NCBI GenBank assembly: GCA_037447655.1
Contig: JBBHKE010002082.1
Location: 24,794-44,233 of the forward strand
Origin: Zygnema cylindricum
Lineage: Eukaryota > Streptophyta > Zygnematophyceae > Zygnematales > Zygnemataceae
Reading direction: 5' to 3'
Length of the DNA stretch: 19,440 nucleotides
Shown: positions 1-9,793 of the stretch, one piece after another
Numbering within the stretch: the stretch's first letter is position 1
Layout: each line of letters begins with the position of its first letter
The notes under the pieces: generated by a model
Database searches by the model: none
Seen by the model: the letters and a program-made list of their open reading frames with translations, nothing else
Told to the model about the DNA's origin: nothing
Made by a program: the position numbers and the translations under genes

Positions 1-142
1 ACTACTTCTCTCCTCTAATTACTACTACTACTACCGCTGCTACTACGACTACGTACTACATACTACTATTACTACTGCTACTACTACTGCTACTACTATT
101 ACTAATTGCTGTTACTGCTACTATAACAACCATCAACAATAT
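1..142. repeat. TAC/CTA trinucleotide microsatellite, imperfect
   Basis: The stretch is built mostly from TAC/ACT/CTA triplets, broken by substitutions such as CCGCTGC and TTGCTGTTAC. It passes directly into the ATC-type array to its right and is cut by the left window edge, so its true length is unknown. No gene is seen in it. Confidence 0.9.
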
Positions 143-2700
143 CATCGTCATTGTCGTTAATCATTATCATCATCGTCATCATCATCGTCATCATTATCAT
201 CATACATCATGCATCAGCATCATCGTCGCCATCATCATCATCATTAATCTCCTCTCTTCATCATTATCATCATACATCATCATCATCATCCTACATCATC
301 ATCATGCATCAGCACCATCATCGTCATCGTTATCATCATGCATTGGCACCATCATCGTCATCTTTATCATCATGCATTGGCACCATCATCGTCATCTTTA
401 TCATCATGCATCAGCATCATCATCGTCATCATCACCATCATTCTCCTTATCATCATCATCATCGTCATCATCACCATCATTCTCCTTATCATCATCATCA
501 TCAATCATCATCATTCATCATCATCATTATCATTTTCTTCATCACCATCATCGTCATCATTCATCATCATCATCATGATCATCACTATTATCATCGTCAT
601 CATCATTCTCATTATCGTCGTCATCATCATCTTCAATCATCATCATCATCTTCATCATCAGCAATGTTATTTTCATCATCGTCATCGTCATCATCATCAT
701 CATCATTATCATTATTTTTCTTCATCATCAATCATCATCATCATCATCATCGTCATCATCATCATTCTCATTGTCATCATCATCATCGTCATCGTCATCG
801 TCACCATCACCATCATTCATCATCATCGACATCATCATCGTCATCATCATCATCATACATCATGCATCAGCATCATCATCGCCATCATCATGATCATTCA
901 TCACCTCTCTTCATTATCATCATCATCATGATCATTATCATCATCGTTGTCATAATCATCACCATCATCATTATTCATCACCATCATCTTCGTCATCATC
1001 ATTATCTCATCATCGTCGTCATCATCATGACCAATAAACATCATCATTGTCAATCATCATCATCATCCTCATCATCATTATTGCATCATCATCATCGTCA
1101 TCGTCATCGTTATCGTCATCATCATCATCATCATCATTCTTCTTCATCATCATCATCATCATTCTTCTTCATCATCATTATCATTCTTTTTCATCATTAT
1201 TTTCATCGTCACCATTCATCATCATTTTTCTTCATCATCATCATCATCATCACCACTCATCAACATTTTTTTTCATCGTCATCATCATCATTCATCATCG
1301 TCATTGTCGTTTATCATTATCATTGTCATCATCATCTTCATCATTATCATCATACATCATGCATCAACATCATCGTTGCCATCATCATCGTCATTAATCA
1401 CCTCTCTTCATCATCATCATCATCCATCATCTTCAACACCATCATTGTCATGGTCATTTATCATCATCATCATCATCATCATACATCATCATCATCATCA
1501 TACATCAGCACCATGATCGTCATCATTATCATCATGCATCTCATTCTCCTTATCATCATCATCATCAATCATCAGTATTCATCATTATCATTATCATTTT
1601 CATCATCACCATCATCGTCATCATTCATCATGATCATCATGATCATCACTATTATCATCGTCATCATCATTCTCATCATCGTCGTCATCATCATCATCAA
1701 TCATCATCATCATCATCGTCATCATCATCATTCTCATTGTCATCATCATCATCGTTATCGTCATCGTCATCCTCATCATCATCATCATTCATCATCATCA
1801 AAATCATCATCGTTATTGTTGTTTATTATCATCATCATCGTCATCATCATCATCATCATACATCATGCATCAGCATCATCATCGCCATCATCATCATCAT
1901 TCATCACCTCTCTTCATCATCATCATCATGATCATTATAATCATCGTTGTCATAATCATCACCATCATCATTATTCATCACCATCATCATCGTCATCATC
2001 ATTATAATCATCATCATCATCATCATCATCACAATCATCATCGTCATCATCATTCTCATCATCGTCGTCATCATCATCGCCAATCATCATCATTATTGTC
2101 AATCATCATCATCATCCTCATCATCATTATCGTCATCATCATCATCGTCATCATAATCATAGTCATCGTCATCGTCATCGTCATCATCATCATCATCATC
2201 ATTCTTCTTCATCATCATCATCATTCTTCTTCATCATCATCATTATTATTCTTCATCATCATCATCCATCATCGTCACCATTCATCATCATTTTTCTTCA
2301 TCATCATCATCATCTCCATTCATCATTAATTATCGTCATCGTCATCATCATCATTCATCATCATCAACATCATCATCGTCATCATCATCATCATTCATCA
2401 CCTCTCTTCATCATCATCATCATTCATCATCTTCAACATCATCATTGTCATTGTCATTCATCATCATCATCATCATCATACATCATCATCATCATCATCC
2501 ATCATCATAATCATCACACATCATCATCATCACATATCATCATCATCATCATCCTCATCATCATTCAACATCATCAATCATCATCATTCATCATCATCGT
2601 CATCATCATTTATCATCATCGTCATTATCATTCATCATCATCGTCATCATCATTCATCATCAATCATCATCACCATTATCTTCCTTCATCATCATCATCA
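143..2700. repeat. Long imperfect ATC/TCA trinucleotide array with a higher-order period
   Basis: About 2.5 kb is made almost entirely of TCA/ATC/CAT triplets with scattered TCG, TTC, ATG and ACC variants. The variants are not random. Marker strings recur at distances of about 1.0-1.15 kb: CATCGTCATTGTCGTT near 144 and 1297; TTCTCCTTATC near 480 and 1540; the block from about 855 to 1260 reappears from about 1859 to 2330; CACCTCTCTTC near 1396 and 2399. So the array was amplified as units of about 1 kb as well as triplet by triplet. The plus strand is open for 618 codons in one frame, but the product is only Ser, His and Ile runs and is an artefact of the triplet content. Confidence 0.93.
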
Positions 2701-2815
2701 TGTAGTATTGAGTGGTCGAGTGGTCTTGAGTGGTCGTGATAAGCGGTGATGTGGTCATGGGTGAACGTGTGGTCATGGTTGTCATTTCCGTCCAGAGTTG
2801 TCATCCTCATCTCTA
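2701..2815. other. Transition segment with short GAGTGGTC repeats
   Basis: The triplet array stops abruptly and is replaced by a GT-rich segment. This has two adjacent GAGTGGTC octamers (2710-2725), a third copy at 2728-2735, and related GTGGTCATGG strings near 2750 and 2770. It joins the trinucleotide array to the 13-bp minisatellite. No gene is supported here. Confidence 0.6.
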
Positions 2816-4305
2816 TGCATCATCATCATGCAGCAGCATCACATCATCTTCAATCTTGCATCATTTTGCAATATTATTGTGCATCATTATCGTGCAGCCT
2901 CATGCATCCATCTGCATCGTCATCCTTCGCATCATCTTTTTGCATCACAATAATCCATAATCATGCATCCTCATCCATTCTCATGCATCATCGTTATGCA
3001 TTGTCTCTTTCTAAAATTTTGTTTCATCCTATATCACATTGCATCATCTTGCTTCATTATGCATCATCATGCAGGACATCATGTGATTTATCATTTACCA
3101 TCATAATGTACCATCACATCGTTGACCATTATTATTGCACTTTTGTCATATACAATTGTCATGTACCGTCATTATGTACTATCATCATGAAAATTACTAT
3201 GAACATACACAATTACCATGTACAATCATTACGCAGCATCGTCATGCACCGATATCATGTTCCATCTTCATGTACCATCATTATGCATCATCTTCATGTT
3301 GTATCTTGATGTAACAATCATAATTATTTACCATCACCATGTACAATCATCATGCAACATCGTCATGTACCAACATCATGTATCATCATCACTCAGCATC
3401 ATTATGTACCATCATCATGCACAATCATTGTGTACCATCATTATGCACCTTTATCATGCATCTTCATGTACATTTTTATGCACCATTATCATGTGGAATC
3501 ATCGCTCATCATCACCATGTACCATCATCATGCACCATCCCCATGTACCATCATATTGTATCGTCATCATGCACAATCGTCATGTAAGATCGTCATGCAC
3601 CATTGTTATACACCATCGTCATGTGCCATCATTATGCACCATCATCATGCACCACCATCATGTATTGTCATCTTGCACCATCACGTGCAATCGTTATGCA
3701 CCATCATCGTGTACAATCATCATGAACCATCAACATGCATCACCACCATTTACCATCATCAAGCACCATCATCATGCACCATCATCATGCACCATCATCA
3801 CGTACCATCATCATGCATTATTTTCATGTACTATCATCATGCACCGTCATTATGTGCGATCATTATGTATCATCATCATGTACAATAATCATTCATCATC
3901 AATGCATCATCATCATGCATCATCGTCATCTAAACATCATGCATCATCATCATGTACAATCATCGTGCACCATCATCACACCATCGTCATGAACAATTAT
4001 TGTGCATCACCTTTATGCACCATCGTTACGCACCATTGTCATGCACCATTATCTGCACCGTCGTCATGTATGCCAATTGCGTACCACATGATCATTGAGC
4101 ACTATCATCATGTACCATCATCATGTACCATCATCGTGCACCATTATCATGCACCAACATCATACGCTGTTATCGTGCACCATTATCATGCACCATCATG
4201 CGTTGTAATCGTGAACCATCATCATGTACTATCATCAAGTACCATTATTTTGCTTCGTCATCATGCACTATCATCATTTACCATCATTATGCATAATTAT
4301 CATTA
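2816..4305. repeat. 13-bp minisatellite, consensus ACCATCATCATGY
   Basis: Successive 13-base units are easy to align in the best part, for example 3770-3900, where ACCATCATCATGC, ACCATCATCACGT and ACTATCATCATGC follow one another. The last base alternates C or T. The left part (2816-3200) is more degenerate but keeps units such as ATCATTATCGTGC. If the whole segment derives from this unit there are about 115 copies. Because 13 is not a multiple of 3 and the unit has no stop in any forward phase, all three plus frames stay open for long distances. The resulting predicted proteins (for example 3218-4306) are not genes. The 13-bp unit resembles the neighbouring ATC array and may have arisen from it. 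Confidence 0.9.
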
Positions 4306-4753
4306 ACTTTATGGATATTGTCCTAAAAAACCAAGAAATAATCTAAAATATTAACCCTTAAACATTGAAAATTGTGAAACCATTCCAACAATCATATAGA
4401 TTTCATATAGATGTAAAAAAACAAAGAAGCAAAAAACTAAAGACCCAAAATAAAGGCATAATAATTGTTCATAAAACACACGAGTAGAAACATCAAAAAC
4501 TCAAACGAACAGAAGAAGACAAAATTATCAAAAGCATAACTCTAATATTTACATGTTGTGATGTTTTTAACAAATAAGGAATGACGCGAGCATATGCTTA
4601 TATCTTACACATCTGTTGCCACACAAAGCAATATAATGTCGGCGTTTGAGGTAACAACATTTGTTGAAAGCTTGCAATAAAAAAAAGGGAGAAAACCAAA
4701 GCTGCAATAAAATCTCCCAAATGCAAAACATTTCACAAACATGCGAAACGAGC
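4306..4753. other. AT-rich stretch without a recognisable gene
   Basis: After the minisatellite the sequence is A-rich and apparently single copy. Short open frames occur on both strands (for example 62 codons at 4567-4755 minus), but none shows a domain or a convincing start. I see no repeat, RNA gene or element end here. Confidence 0.6.
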
Positions 4754-5090
4754 AAGGTAAGGGAGAGAGGGACAAGGAGAGGGAGCGGGAGAGGGGTGAT
4801 GGGAGAGGGGAGGGGGAGTGAGGGAGATGAGATGAGGGAGAGGGAGATGAGGTGAGAGAGGGAGGGAGGCGGGGAGTCTAAGAGAAGAAAAAAGGGAGAG
4901 AGGGGAGATAGGGAGAGTCTACGAGAAGAAGAGAGGGAGAGGGGAGAGACAAAGAGAGCCTAAAGGAACAAGAGAGGGACTGAGGGGGGAAAGAGAGAGC
5001 TAGACATAGGGAGAGAGAGGAGAGAGGGACAGCCAAAGTGAGGGAGAGGGTAGAGGGAGGGAGAGAGGAGAGAAAGAGGGAGAGTCATAG
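4754..5090 (+). repeat. Polypurine GGGAGA-type tract with a 41-bp sub-period
   Basis: The plus strand is almost purely A and G for about 330 bases, dominated by GGGAGA, GAGAGG and GGGGAG. The rare pyrimidines are phased: GAGTCTA at 4874, GAGTCTA at 4915, GAGCCTA at 4956 and GAGCTA at 4997, exactly 41 bases apart each time. This points to tandem duplication of a unit of about 41 bp. Long mirror-like purine tracts can in principle form triplex DNA. The 64-codon open frame that runs into this tract (4661-4855) is a composition artefact. Confidence 0.88.
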
Positions 5091-6126
5091 TCGGAAAGCA
5101 AAGGTTGTTCTCGTCGTAAGCGAACAAAAACATTTACACTTTTCAAAAAATAAACTACAATGGAAAATTCCATATTAGAAAACTCATATTTTCATATCTC
5201 TATTTTGATCAAAGCGACCGTCATCTTCCCTATCCACTAATGATTGCCTACAAATAGTTTATGATTTCCAAATTGAGCCCAAACCTCGATAATGATAATA
5301 TCGCAATTATGTTTTTGCGTTTAAACCCACTCCTTGATCAAAATGCTCGTCAAATTTTATGAGTAATCGTGATACCCACCTCAAAAAACGTAATCAAGTA
5401 TCATAAAAATCTGTAAATGTGACGAAACACTCATACAAATGTAATGAAAAAGTTAAAATAAAATTGCATACAACCGTGAAAAAGACATACACAAACGTTG
5501 TTTTTGTTTTTTTTCTATTAAAAGATCAACCCTAAATACAAAACAATATTTCACATACCCAATCCCAAGAGGTGTTTAAGGTCCGCGCGTGGTGTTGAAG
5601 GTCCTACACTTGTATGGAGGCTTGTTCGATACCCTTACGTGAAACTTGTAACAAACCTAGTCTGTGCGTAAAATCAACGATTTTACATTCTAGGTTTTGA
5701 GCTCGAACTGTCTTCATTTAGATATTTTTCTCAAACATTTTGACAAGACGAGGTTATCTTTGGCTAACGCACGAGCGGAGCCAAGTGTGACAATGCACAT
5801 TCGCCTTCTTTGTCATCTGAATCTCCGTGAAATCGACAGATACTATGAAAATTTCAGAAAATTCAAAACAATGCGGTAACTTTTACCACAGGGTCACAAT
5901 TATTAGTTAAATGAAATGCGTACTGTATCCGCTAGCTAGGATACCGAAGTTAGAGTATGTTTTCATCGTCCAGTATTAAGTACAATTCTCAACTTAACCT
6001 ATTATTCAATCAAAAATAAATTCGTACTCGTTGGAAACATTCCAGGTAGGGGTCCTTGTACAACATTTCTTCTAATACATAGTAGGAATAAATCTCGATA
6101 AATCATGAAGAGTGGTGGCATTCTTG
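5091..6126. other. Unrecognised single-copy sequence, no gene supported
   Basis: About 1 kb of moderately AT-rich sequence lies between the purine tract and the first family A LTR. The longest open frame is 60 codons (5697-5879 plus), with no motif. A GTTCGATACCC string near 5626 is reminiscent of a Pol III B box, but no partner A box or tRNA-like fold was found, so I do not call a SINE. The right edge is the 3' end of a minus-strand LTR. Confidence 0.55.
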
Positions 6127-6763
6127 TGTTGAATGTCATGGGCATTTAGACTTAGCTGTGATCAACTCCCACTAGGACTCACACTTGCACCAGCAAGGAT
6201 ATTCGTCCCTGGAGGAGAAGGTGGAGCACTAGGGCTAATAGGAGCACTTGGAGGGCGTGCTAACCCATTATCAAACATGTTAGCGAAAGAAAACCCAAAG
6301 AGGAATGCTTAGTAGACTAGATCTATCGTGTAAGATATGTAACTTCAAATGAAAGAGGTTTTTCATCCACATAAACATGTACTACAAGCAAATCAAAGAC
6401 AATATAGCACAAAACACGTTAAACTACACTCAGTGCTCTCATTTCCTTAACCCTTATGTAGAATGTACATTCTGTATCAAACTGCATTCTGTATCAAACT
6501 GATCATTTCTAATTGAATTAAATACTCAAAAGATTTAGAAAACATTTAAAATATCTAGAAAACATCTAAAAGATATAGAAAACATCTAAAACGTGTGTAT
6601 AGGATACACCTAAATATCTACTAACAAAAATCTAAGTACTTGGACCAAAATTGTCAAGTAACAATATCTAGACCGTAAAAATCCGGAAGATATGTTTCAC
6701 GTCTACATTCATAGGCAACCGTACACACTAATCAACTCAAAGATAAATATTCAAGAAGAAACT

Positions 6764-6992
6764 TGTTGATTTCCGTGAAATTCGGGATTCTTTATGTCTC
6801 ATATAAGGGAAAAGTGAAGCGGCTAGGGCTCGAACCTAGGACCTCTGACTTGAGCTGTCAGCGCACTAACCACTGTGCCACCAGCTCGATGTAGAGCCTG
6901 GCGGGTCCGTACCTATTTCTTTCAGGCGAATTCAAGTGTGATGTATCACATTCTACCCCGTATTGAACCGACATTCACGTTCTTATCCAACA
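6764..6992 (-). mobile_element. Mini-LTR element, solo LTR, copy a (inside LTR L1)
   Basis: A 229-bp insertion reads on the minus strand from TGTTGGATAAG to GGAAATCAACA, so it has the TG...CA ends of an LTR. The uninterrupted family A LTR at 9421-9450 shows the empty site (around AAGATACTAAAAA). The 5-bp flanks here are AAACT and ATAAT, against ATACT in the empty copy, consistent with a mutated 5-bp target duplication. The body contains a complete tRNA-like module (6816-6887). The element has no coding capacity and must have been mobilised in trans. Its ends and body match copies b and c and both LTRs of the full-length copy at 11201-11650. Confidence 0.8.
6816..6887 (-). other. tRNA-like sequence in the LTR of mini-LTR copy a
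   Basis: On the minus strand these 72 nt fit canonical tRNA architecture (7-2-4-8-4-1-5-7-5-5-5-7-5-7). The acceptor GAGCTGG pairs with CCGCTTC in 6 of 7 positions (two G-U). The D stem is GCAC/GTGC, the anticodon stem CTGAC/GTCAG and the T stem CTAGG/CCTAG, all perfect. The A box TGGCACAGTGG lies at 6870-6880 and the B box GGTTCGAGCCC at 6826-6836. The seven-base anticodon loop is AGCTCAA, which would put CTC at the anticodon but G instead of the near-universal T at position 33. No CCA is encoded. It is probably a tRNA-derived Pol III promoter and not a working tRNA gene. Confidence 0.72.
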
Positions 6993-7102
6993 ATAATAAA
7001 ATTCCACACTAAAATTCGTTAATATTGAATAGTTCGTGGTGCAAAAATTTTCTAAGTCCTAGACTAAAATTCTTAAGACTTACTAAAGCTTTCTTTTCAA
7101 TA

Positions 7103-7117
7103 CTCCCTTTAAGCTTT
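7103..7117 (-). other. Polypurine tract upstream of LTR L1
   Basis: On the minus strand AAAGCTTAAAGGGAG lies immediately before the LTR start TATTGAAAAG and just after the RNase H stop codon region. This is the place and composition expected for the plus-strand primer of an LTR retrotransposon. The same arrangement recurs at 16274-16288. Confidence 0.75.
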
Positions 7118-7849
7118 AAAAGGCTTACTCACTTAGACCACATGCTTTTCTGCAGTAGTCTAGCTTAGGAGATGGAAGGGCTTTTGTCAACATGTCCACA
7201 ACCATTTTCTCATCAGGCAAATAGCAAAGTTTGACCATTTTTGCAAATACTTTCTCCCGTACCAAATGTAGGCGAATGTCCCTATGCTTACTCTTAAAAT
7301 GGTGACTTAGGTTTTTAGCCACAGAAATGGCTGCCTCATTGTCGCACCATATTATTTGTGTTTCGTGTTGTGTAAACCCCAATTCTTCAAGGAATGCCTT
7401 AATCCAAAGCAACTCTTTCAAGGCTGCACTCGCAGCCATCTATTCGCTTTCCATAGTCGATTGTGCCATGACTTTTTGAAGTTAACTACTCCAACTACAA
7501 GTTTAACTTCCAACCTGATGACATACCCAGTTGTAGAGTTCCTACTAGGCACATTACCATAGCTAGCATCACTCCAAGTATTAATGCTAACCTTGTCCCC
7601 TCCCAAATGAAGCTAAAGATTTCTAGTCCCAACAAAATACCTTAATACCCTTTTTGCAGCCTCCGAGTCTCTCTTTCGTGGATTTTGCAGATTTTTGCTC
7701 AATACACCAACAGCTACAGCTATATCGGGCCTAGTGCAATTCATGAAATAAATCAGACTTCCTACTACTTGTTTGTAAGGTACTTGTGACATAATTTTTT
7801 TCTCTTCTAGACAGACTTCTTCATCTATTATGACTCCAAACTCATGCTC

Positions 7850-8082
7850 TGTTGATTTTGTAGAATTCCCGAATTCGGCATGTCCCACACTTGGGAAAAC
7901 TGAGCCAGCCATGCCTAGGGTTCGAACTTGGGACCTTTCACTTTAGCTGCAAACGTACTACCACTGTGCCACCAGCTCGATGTAGAGACTAGCGGGTCCG
8001 TACCCATATCTTATGGGCGGTTCGAGTATGGATATTCCATATTCTACCCCGCATTGGACTCGCTTCACGTGCCAATCCAACA
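7850..8082 (-). mobile_element. Mini-LTR element, solo LTR, copy b (inside pol)
   Basis: A 233-bp insertion interrupts the family A pol frame. On the minus strand it runs from TGTTGGATTGG to AAAATCAACA. It is flanked by a perfect 5-bp target duplication, TGCTC, at 7845-7849 and 8083-8087. The uninterrupted pol copy near 17015 reads straight through this site (AAACTCATGCTCCATTCC), which proves the insertion. It holds a degenerate tRNA-like module and the G-box-containing start GGCACGTGAAGC shared with the other copies. Confidence 0.88.
7902..7978 (-). other. tRNA-like sequence in mini-LTR copy b
   Basis: On the minus strand it begins GAGCTGGTGGCACAGTGG with a perfect A box and ends GGCTGGCTC. 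The B box AGTTCGAACCC (7918-7928) differs by one base from the canonical form. The 77-nt length and weaker T stem show decay relative to copy a. Confidence 0.6.
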
Positions 8083-8825
8083 TGCTCCATTCCTTCAAGT
8101 TTTTGCTTATACTCGATAGGAGTTGCACAACCTATAGAAGTTGCATCAGCCAAGCCAAATTTTTCCAACATGTTTCCTATCGCTTGTTTTTGAGTTAGCC
8201 TAATTATTTTCTTTTCTCTATCTCTTTCAACTTGTATTCCAAGGATATATTTTGCCTCACCCAAATCCTTCATTTCAAATTGTGAATTAATAGTCTGCTT
8301 TACTGTAGCAATTCCTTCTTTGTTTCTACTAATTAGCAGCTAATCTATCGCTACTAATCTTCATAATCTATCCCCTCCTTTTGATTATATCCCTTAGCAA
8401 GAAAGCGAACCTTATACGTGTCTATGGTATTATCTGGGTACACTTTCAATTCAAAGACCCATTTACTTCCAATAGCTTTTCTTCCTAGAGGAAGTTTCAC
8501 CAGATCCCATGTTAAGGCCTCCTTGATGGATTTCATTTCTTCATTGACTGCTTCCACCCAGTGTTCCCTCTCATTTATCGAAAAAGCTTTGGTCAACGTT
8601 AGGGGCTCTTTGGTGTGTGCTGAGTGAGCAAAGGCTGCATTTTCTCTAGAGTCGTGCACTTCGCCTAACTCCACCTAGAAATTCTAACGCTGGTATAGAT
8701 GGTTGGGTCCTCCTCCTCGATATTCTCGATAAAAAAATATAATCAACACTTCGATCTTTCTTTTCATCTGTACGCTGACTAAATACATCTACTCCTTTTC
8801 CCTCATCCTTCACTATGATGTTTTC

Positions 8826-9538
8826 TGTTGAGGGTCATAGATATGTAGAATCGGTTGTGATCCACTACCACTAGGAGTCACACTTGCACCAACCGAGATA
8901 TTCGTCCCTTAACGAGTAGGTGGAGCACTAGGGCTAATAAGAGCATTGAGCCATTATCTGATATGTTAGCGGAAGCAAACCCAAAGAGAAATGCCTAAAA
9001 GACTAGGTCTATAGTGTAAGATATGTAACTCCAAATTAAAGAGGTCTTTCAACCAAAATAACATGTATATCAAGCAAATTAAAGACAATAGAGCATAAAA
9101 CACCTTAAATTGCACTCAATGCTCTCATTTCCTTAACTCTTGTGTAGAATGTACATTTTGTGTTGAATTGATGAATCTTAATTGATCTAAATACTCAAAA
9201 GATCTATAAAACATCTAAAATATCTAGAAAACATCTAAAAGATCTAAAAAACATCTAAAACGTATGTACAGGGTTCATCTAAATATCTACAAACAAACAT
9301 CTAAGTACTTCGACCAAAATTGTCAAGTAACAATATCTAGACCCTAAAAAATCCGGAAGATATGTTTCACGTCTACATTTATAGGCGGTCGTACACACTA
9401 ATCAACTCAAAGATAGCTATTCAAGAAGATACTAAAAATCCACACTAAATATAGTTATTATTGAATAGTTGGTGGTCCAAAAATATTCCAAGTCCTAGAC
9501 TCAAATTCTTAAGACTTACTAAAGCTTACTTTTCAATA
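8826..9538 (-). mobile_element. Copia family A LTR (copy L2), 5' LTR of the left element
   Basis: This 713-bp LTR reads on minus from TATTGAAAAG (9538) to CCTCAACA (8826). It contains the remains of the Gag N-terminus near its 3' end, but the start codon is ATA (8964-8962) instead of ATG. Its 3' end joins directly to the integrase-RT linker of the pol remnant: no primer site, gag, protease or integrase catalytic core follows. Its 5' end is only 4 bases from the 3' end of LTR L3. With L1 it brackets a 3.4-kb internally deleted element. Confidence 0.82.
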
Positions 9539-9793
9539 GTTTTGTTGAAGGTCATGGGCATTTTTACTCGGCTGTGATCCACTCCCACTAGGAGTCACAC
9601 TTGCACAGCTGGGATATTCGTCCCTAGAGGAGCAAGTGGAGCACTAGGGCTAATAGCAACACTTGAAACAGGAGATGAGACATTATCAGACATGTTAGCG
9701 CAAACAAACCCAAAGAGTAATGCCTAGAAGACTAAATCTTTAGTGTAAGATATGTTACTCCAAATGAAAGAGGTCTTTCAACCAAACAAACAT

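Larger units (their letters stand above)
6127..7102 (-). mobile_element. Copia family A LTR (copy L1), 3' LTR of the left element, interrupted by a mini-LTR element
   Basis: On the minus strand the LTR starts with TATTGAAAAG directly after a polypurine tract and ends with ATTCAACA at 6127. Without the inserted mini-LTR element (6764-6992) it is about 740 bp. Near its 3' end it contains the start of the family A Gag frame: ATG at 6278-6276, then a Ser/Pro/Ala-rich N-terminus that hits a stop after about 37 codons. It also has a perfect 17-bp tandem duplication (6468-6484 and 6485-6501). Its end coincides with the conserved TTCAACA seen in the other copies. Five bases outside the 3' end (CAAGA on minus) do not match the flank of its presumed 5' partner at 9538. 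Confidence 0.8.
7125..8825 (-). pseudogene. pol: Family A copia pol remnant (RT and RNase H), deleted and interrupted
   Basis: Reading right to left: an integrase-RT linker (8825 to about 8700); the RT N-terminal part around 8674-8354, with the copia signature GSKWVFELK and AKGYNQKEGIDYE; then RT C-terminal and connection segments (8273-8090 and 7849-7613, with IRLTQKQAIGNM and VGSLIYFMNCTRPDIA); then RNase H (about 7606-7125, with CDNEAAISVAK, SKHRDIRLH and a final ACGLSE). Compared with the copy at 16296-18286, about 350 bp near 8355-8362 is missing, including the YVDD catalytic motif. A mini-LTR element at 7850-8082 splits the connection region, and a TAG replaces the Tyr codon before MAASAALKE. 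It cannot encode an active enzyme. Its 5' side is fused directly to LTR L2. Confidence 0.88.

Noticed and set aside
151-2007. Open frame of 618 codons on the plus strand
   Set aside because: It consists only of Ser, His, Ile and a few related residues produced by reading TCA/CAT/ATC triplets. There is no domain, and the overlapping frames are of the same kind.
2816-4305. CRISPR-like array
   Set aside because: The units are 13 bp, directly adjacent and without unique spacers. This is a tandem repeat.
3218-4306. Open frame of 362 codons and its overlapping partners
   Set aside because: The 13-bp minisatellite has no forward stop in any phase, so all three frames are open with the same 13-residue pattern. 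It is not a gene.
5697-5879. 60-codon open frame in the unrecognised segment
   Set aside because: Short, no domain, and no supporting signals around it.
6127-6280. Recurrent deletion hotspot after the Gag N-terminus
   Set aside because: Three gag fragments ending at the same TTCAACA looked like a shared breakpoint. They are explained more simply as LTR 3' ends with the Gag start inside the LTR.
6816-6887. Functional tRNA gene
   Set aside because: Position 33 is G instead of T, one acceptor pair is mismatched, and the sequence lies within an LTR that has several relatives. It is a tRNA-like module, not a decoding tRNA as far as can be seen.
7356-8627. Plus-strand open frames across the pol region, and similar ones at 16632-17898
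   Set aside because: They are shadows of the minus-strand RT and RNase H frames.
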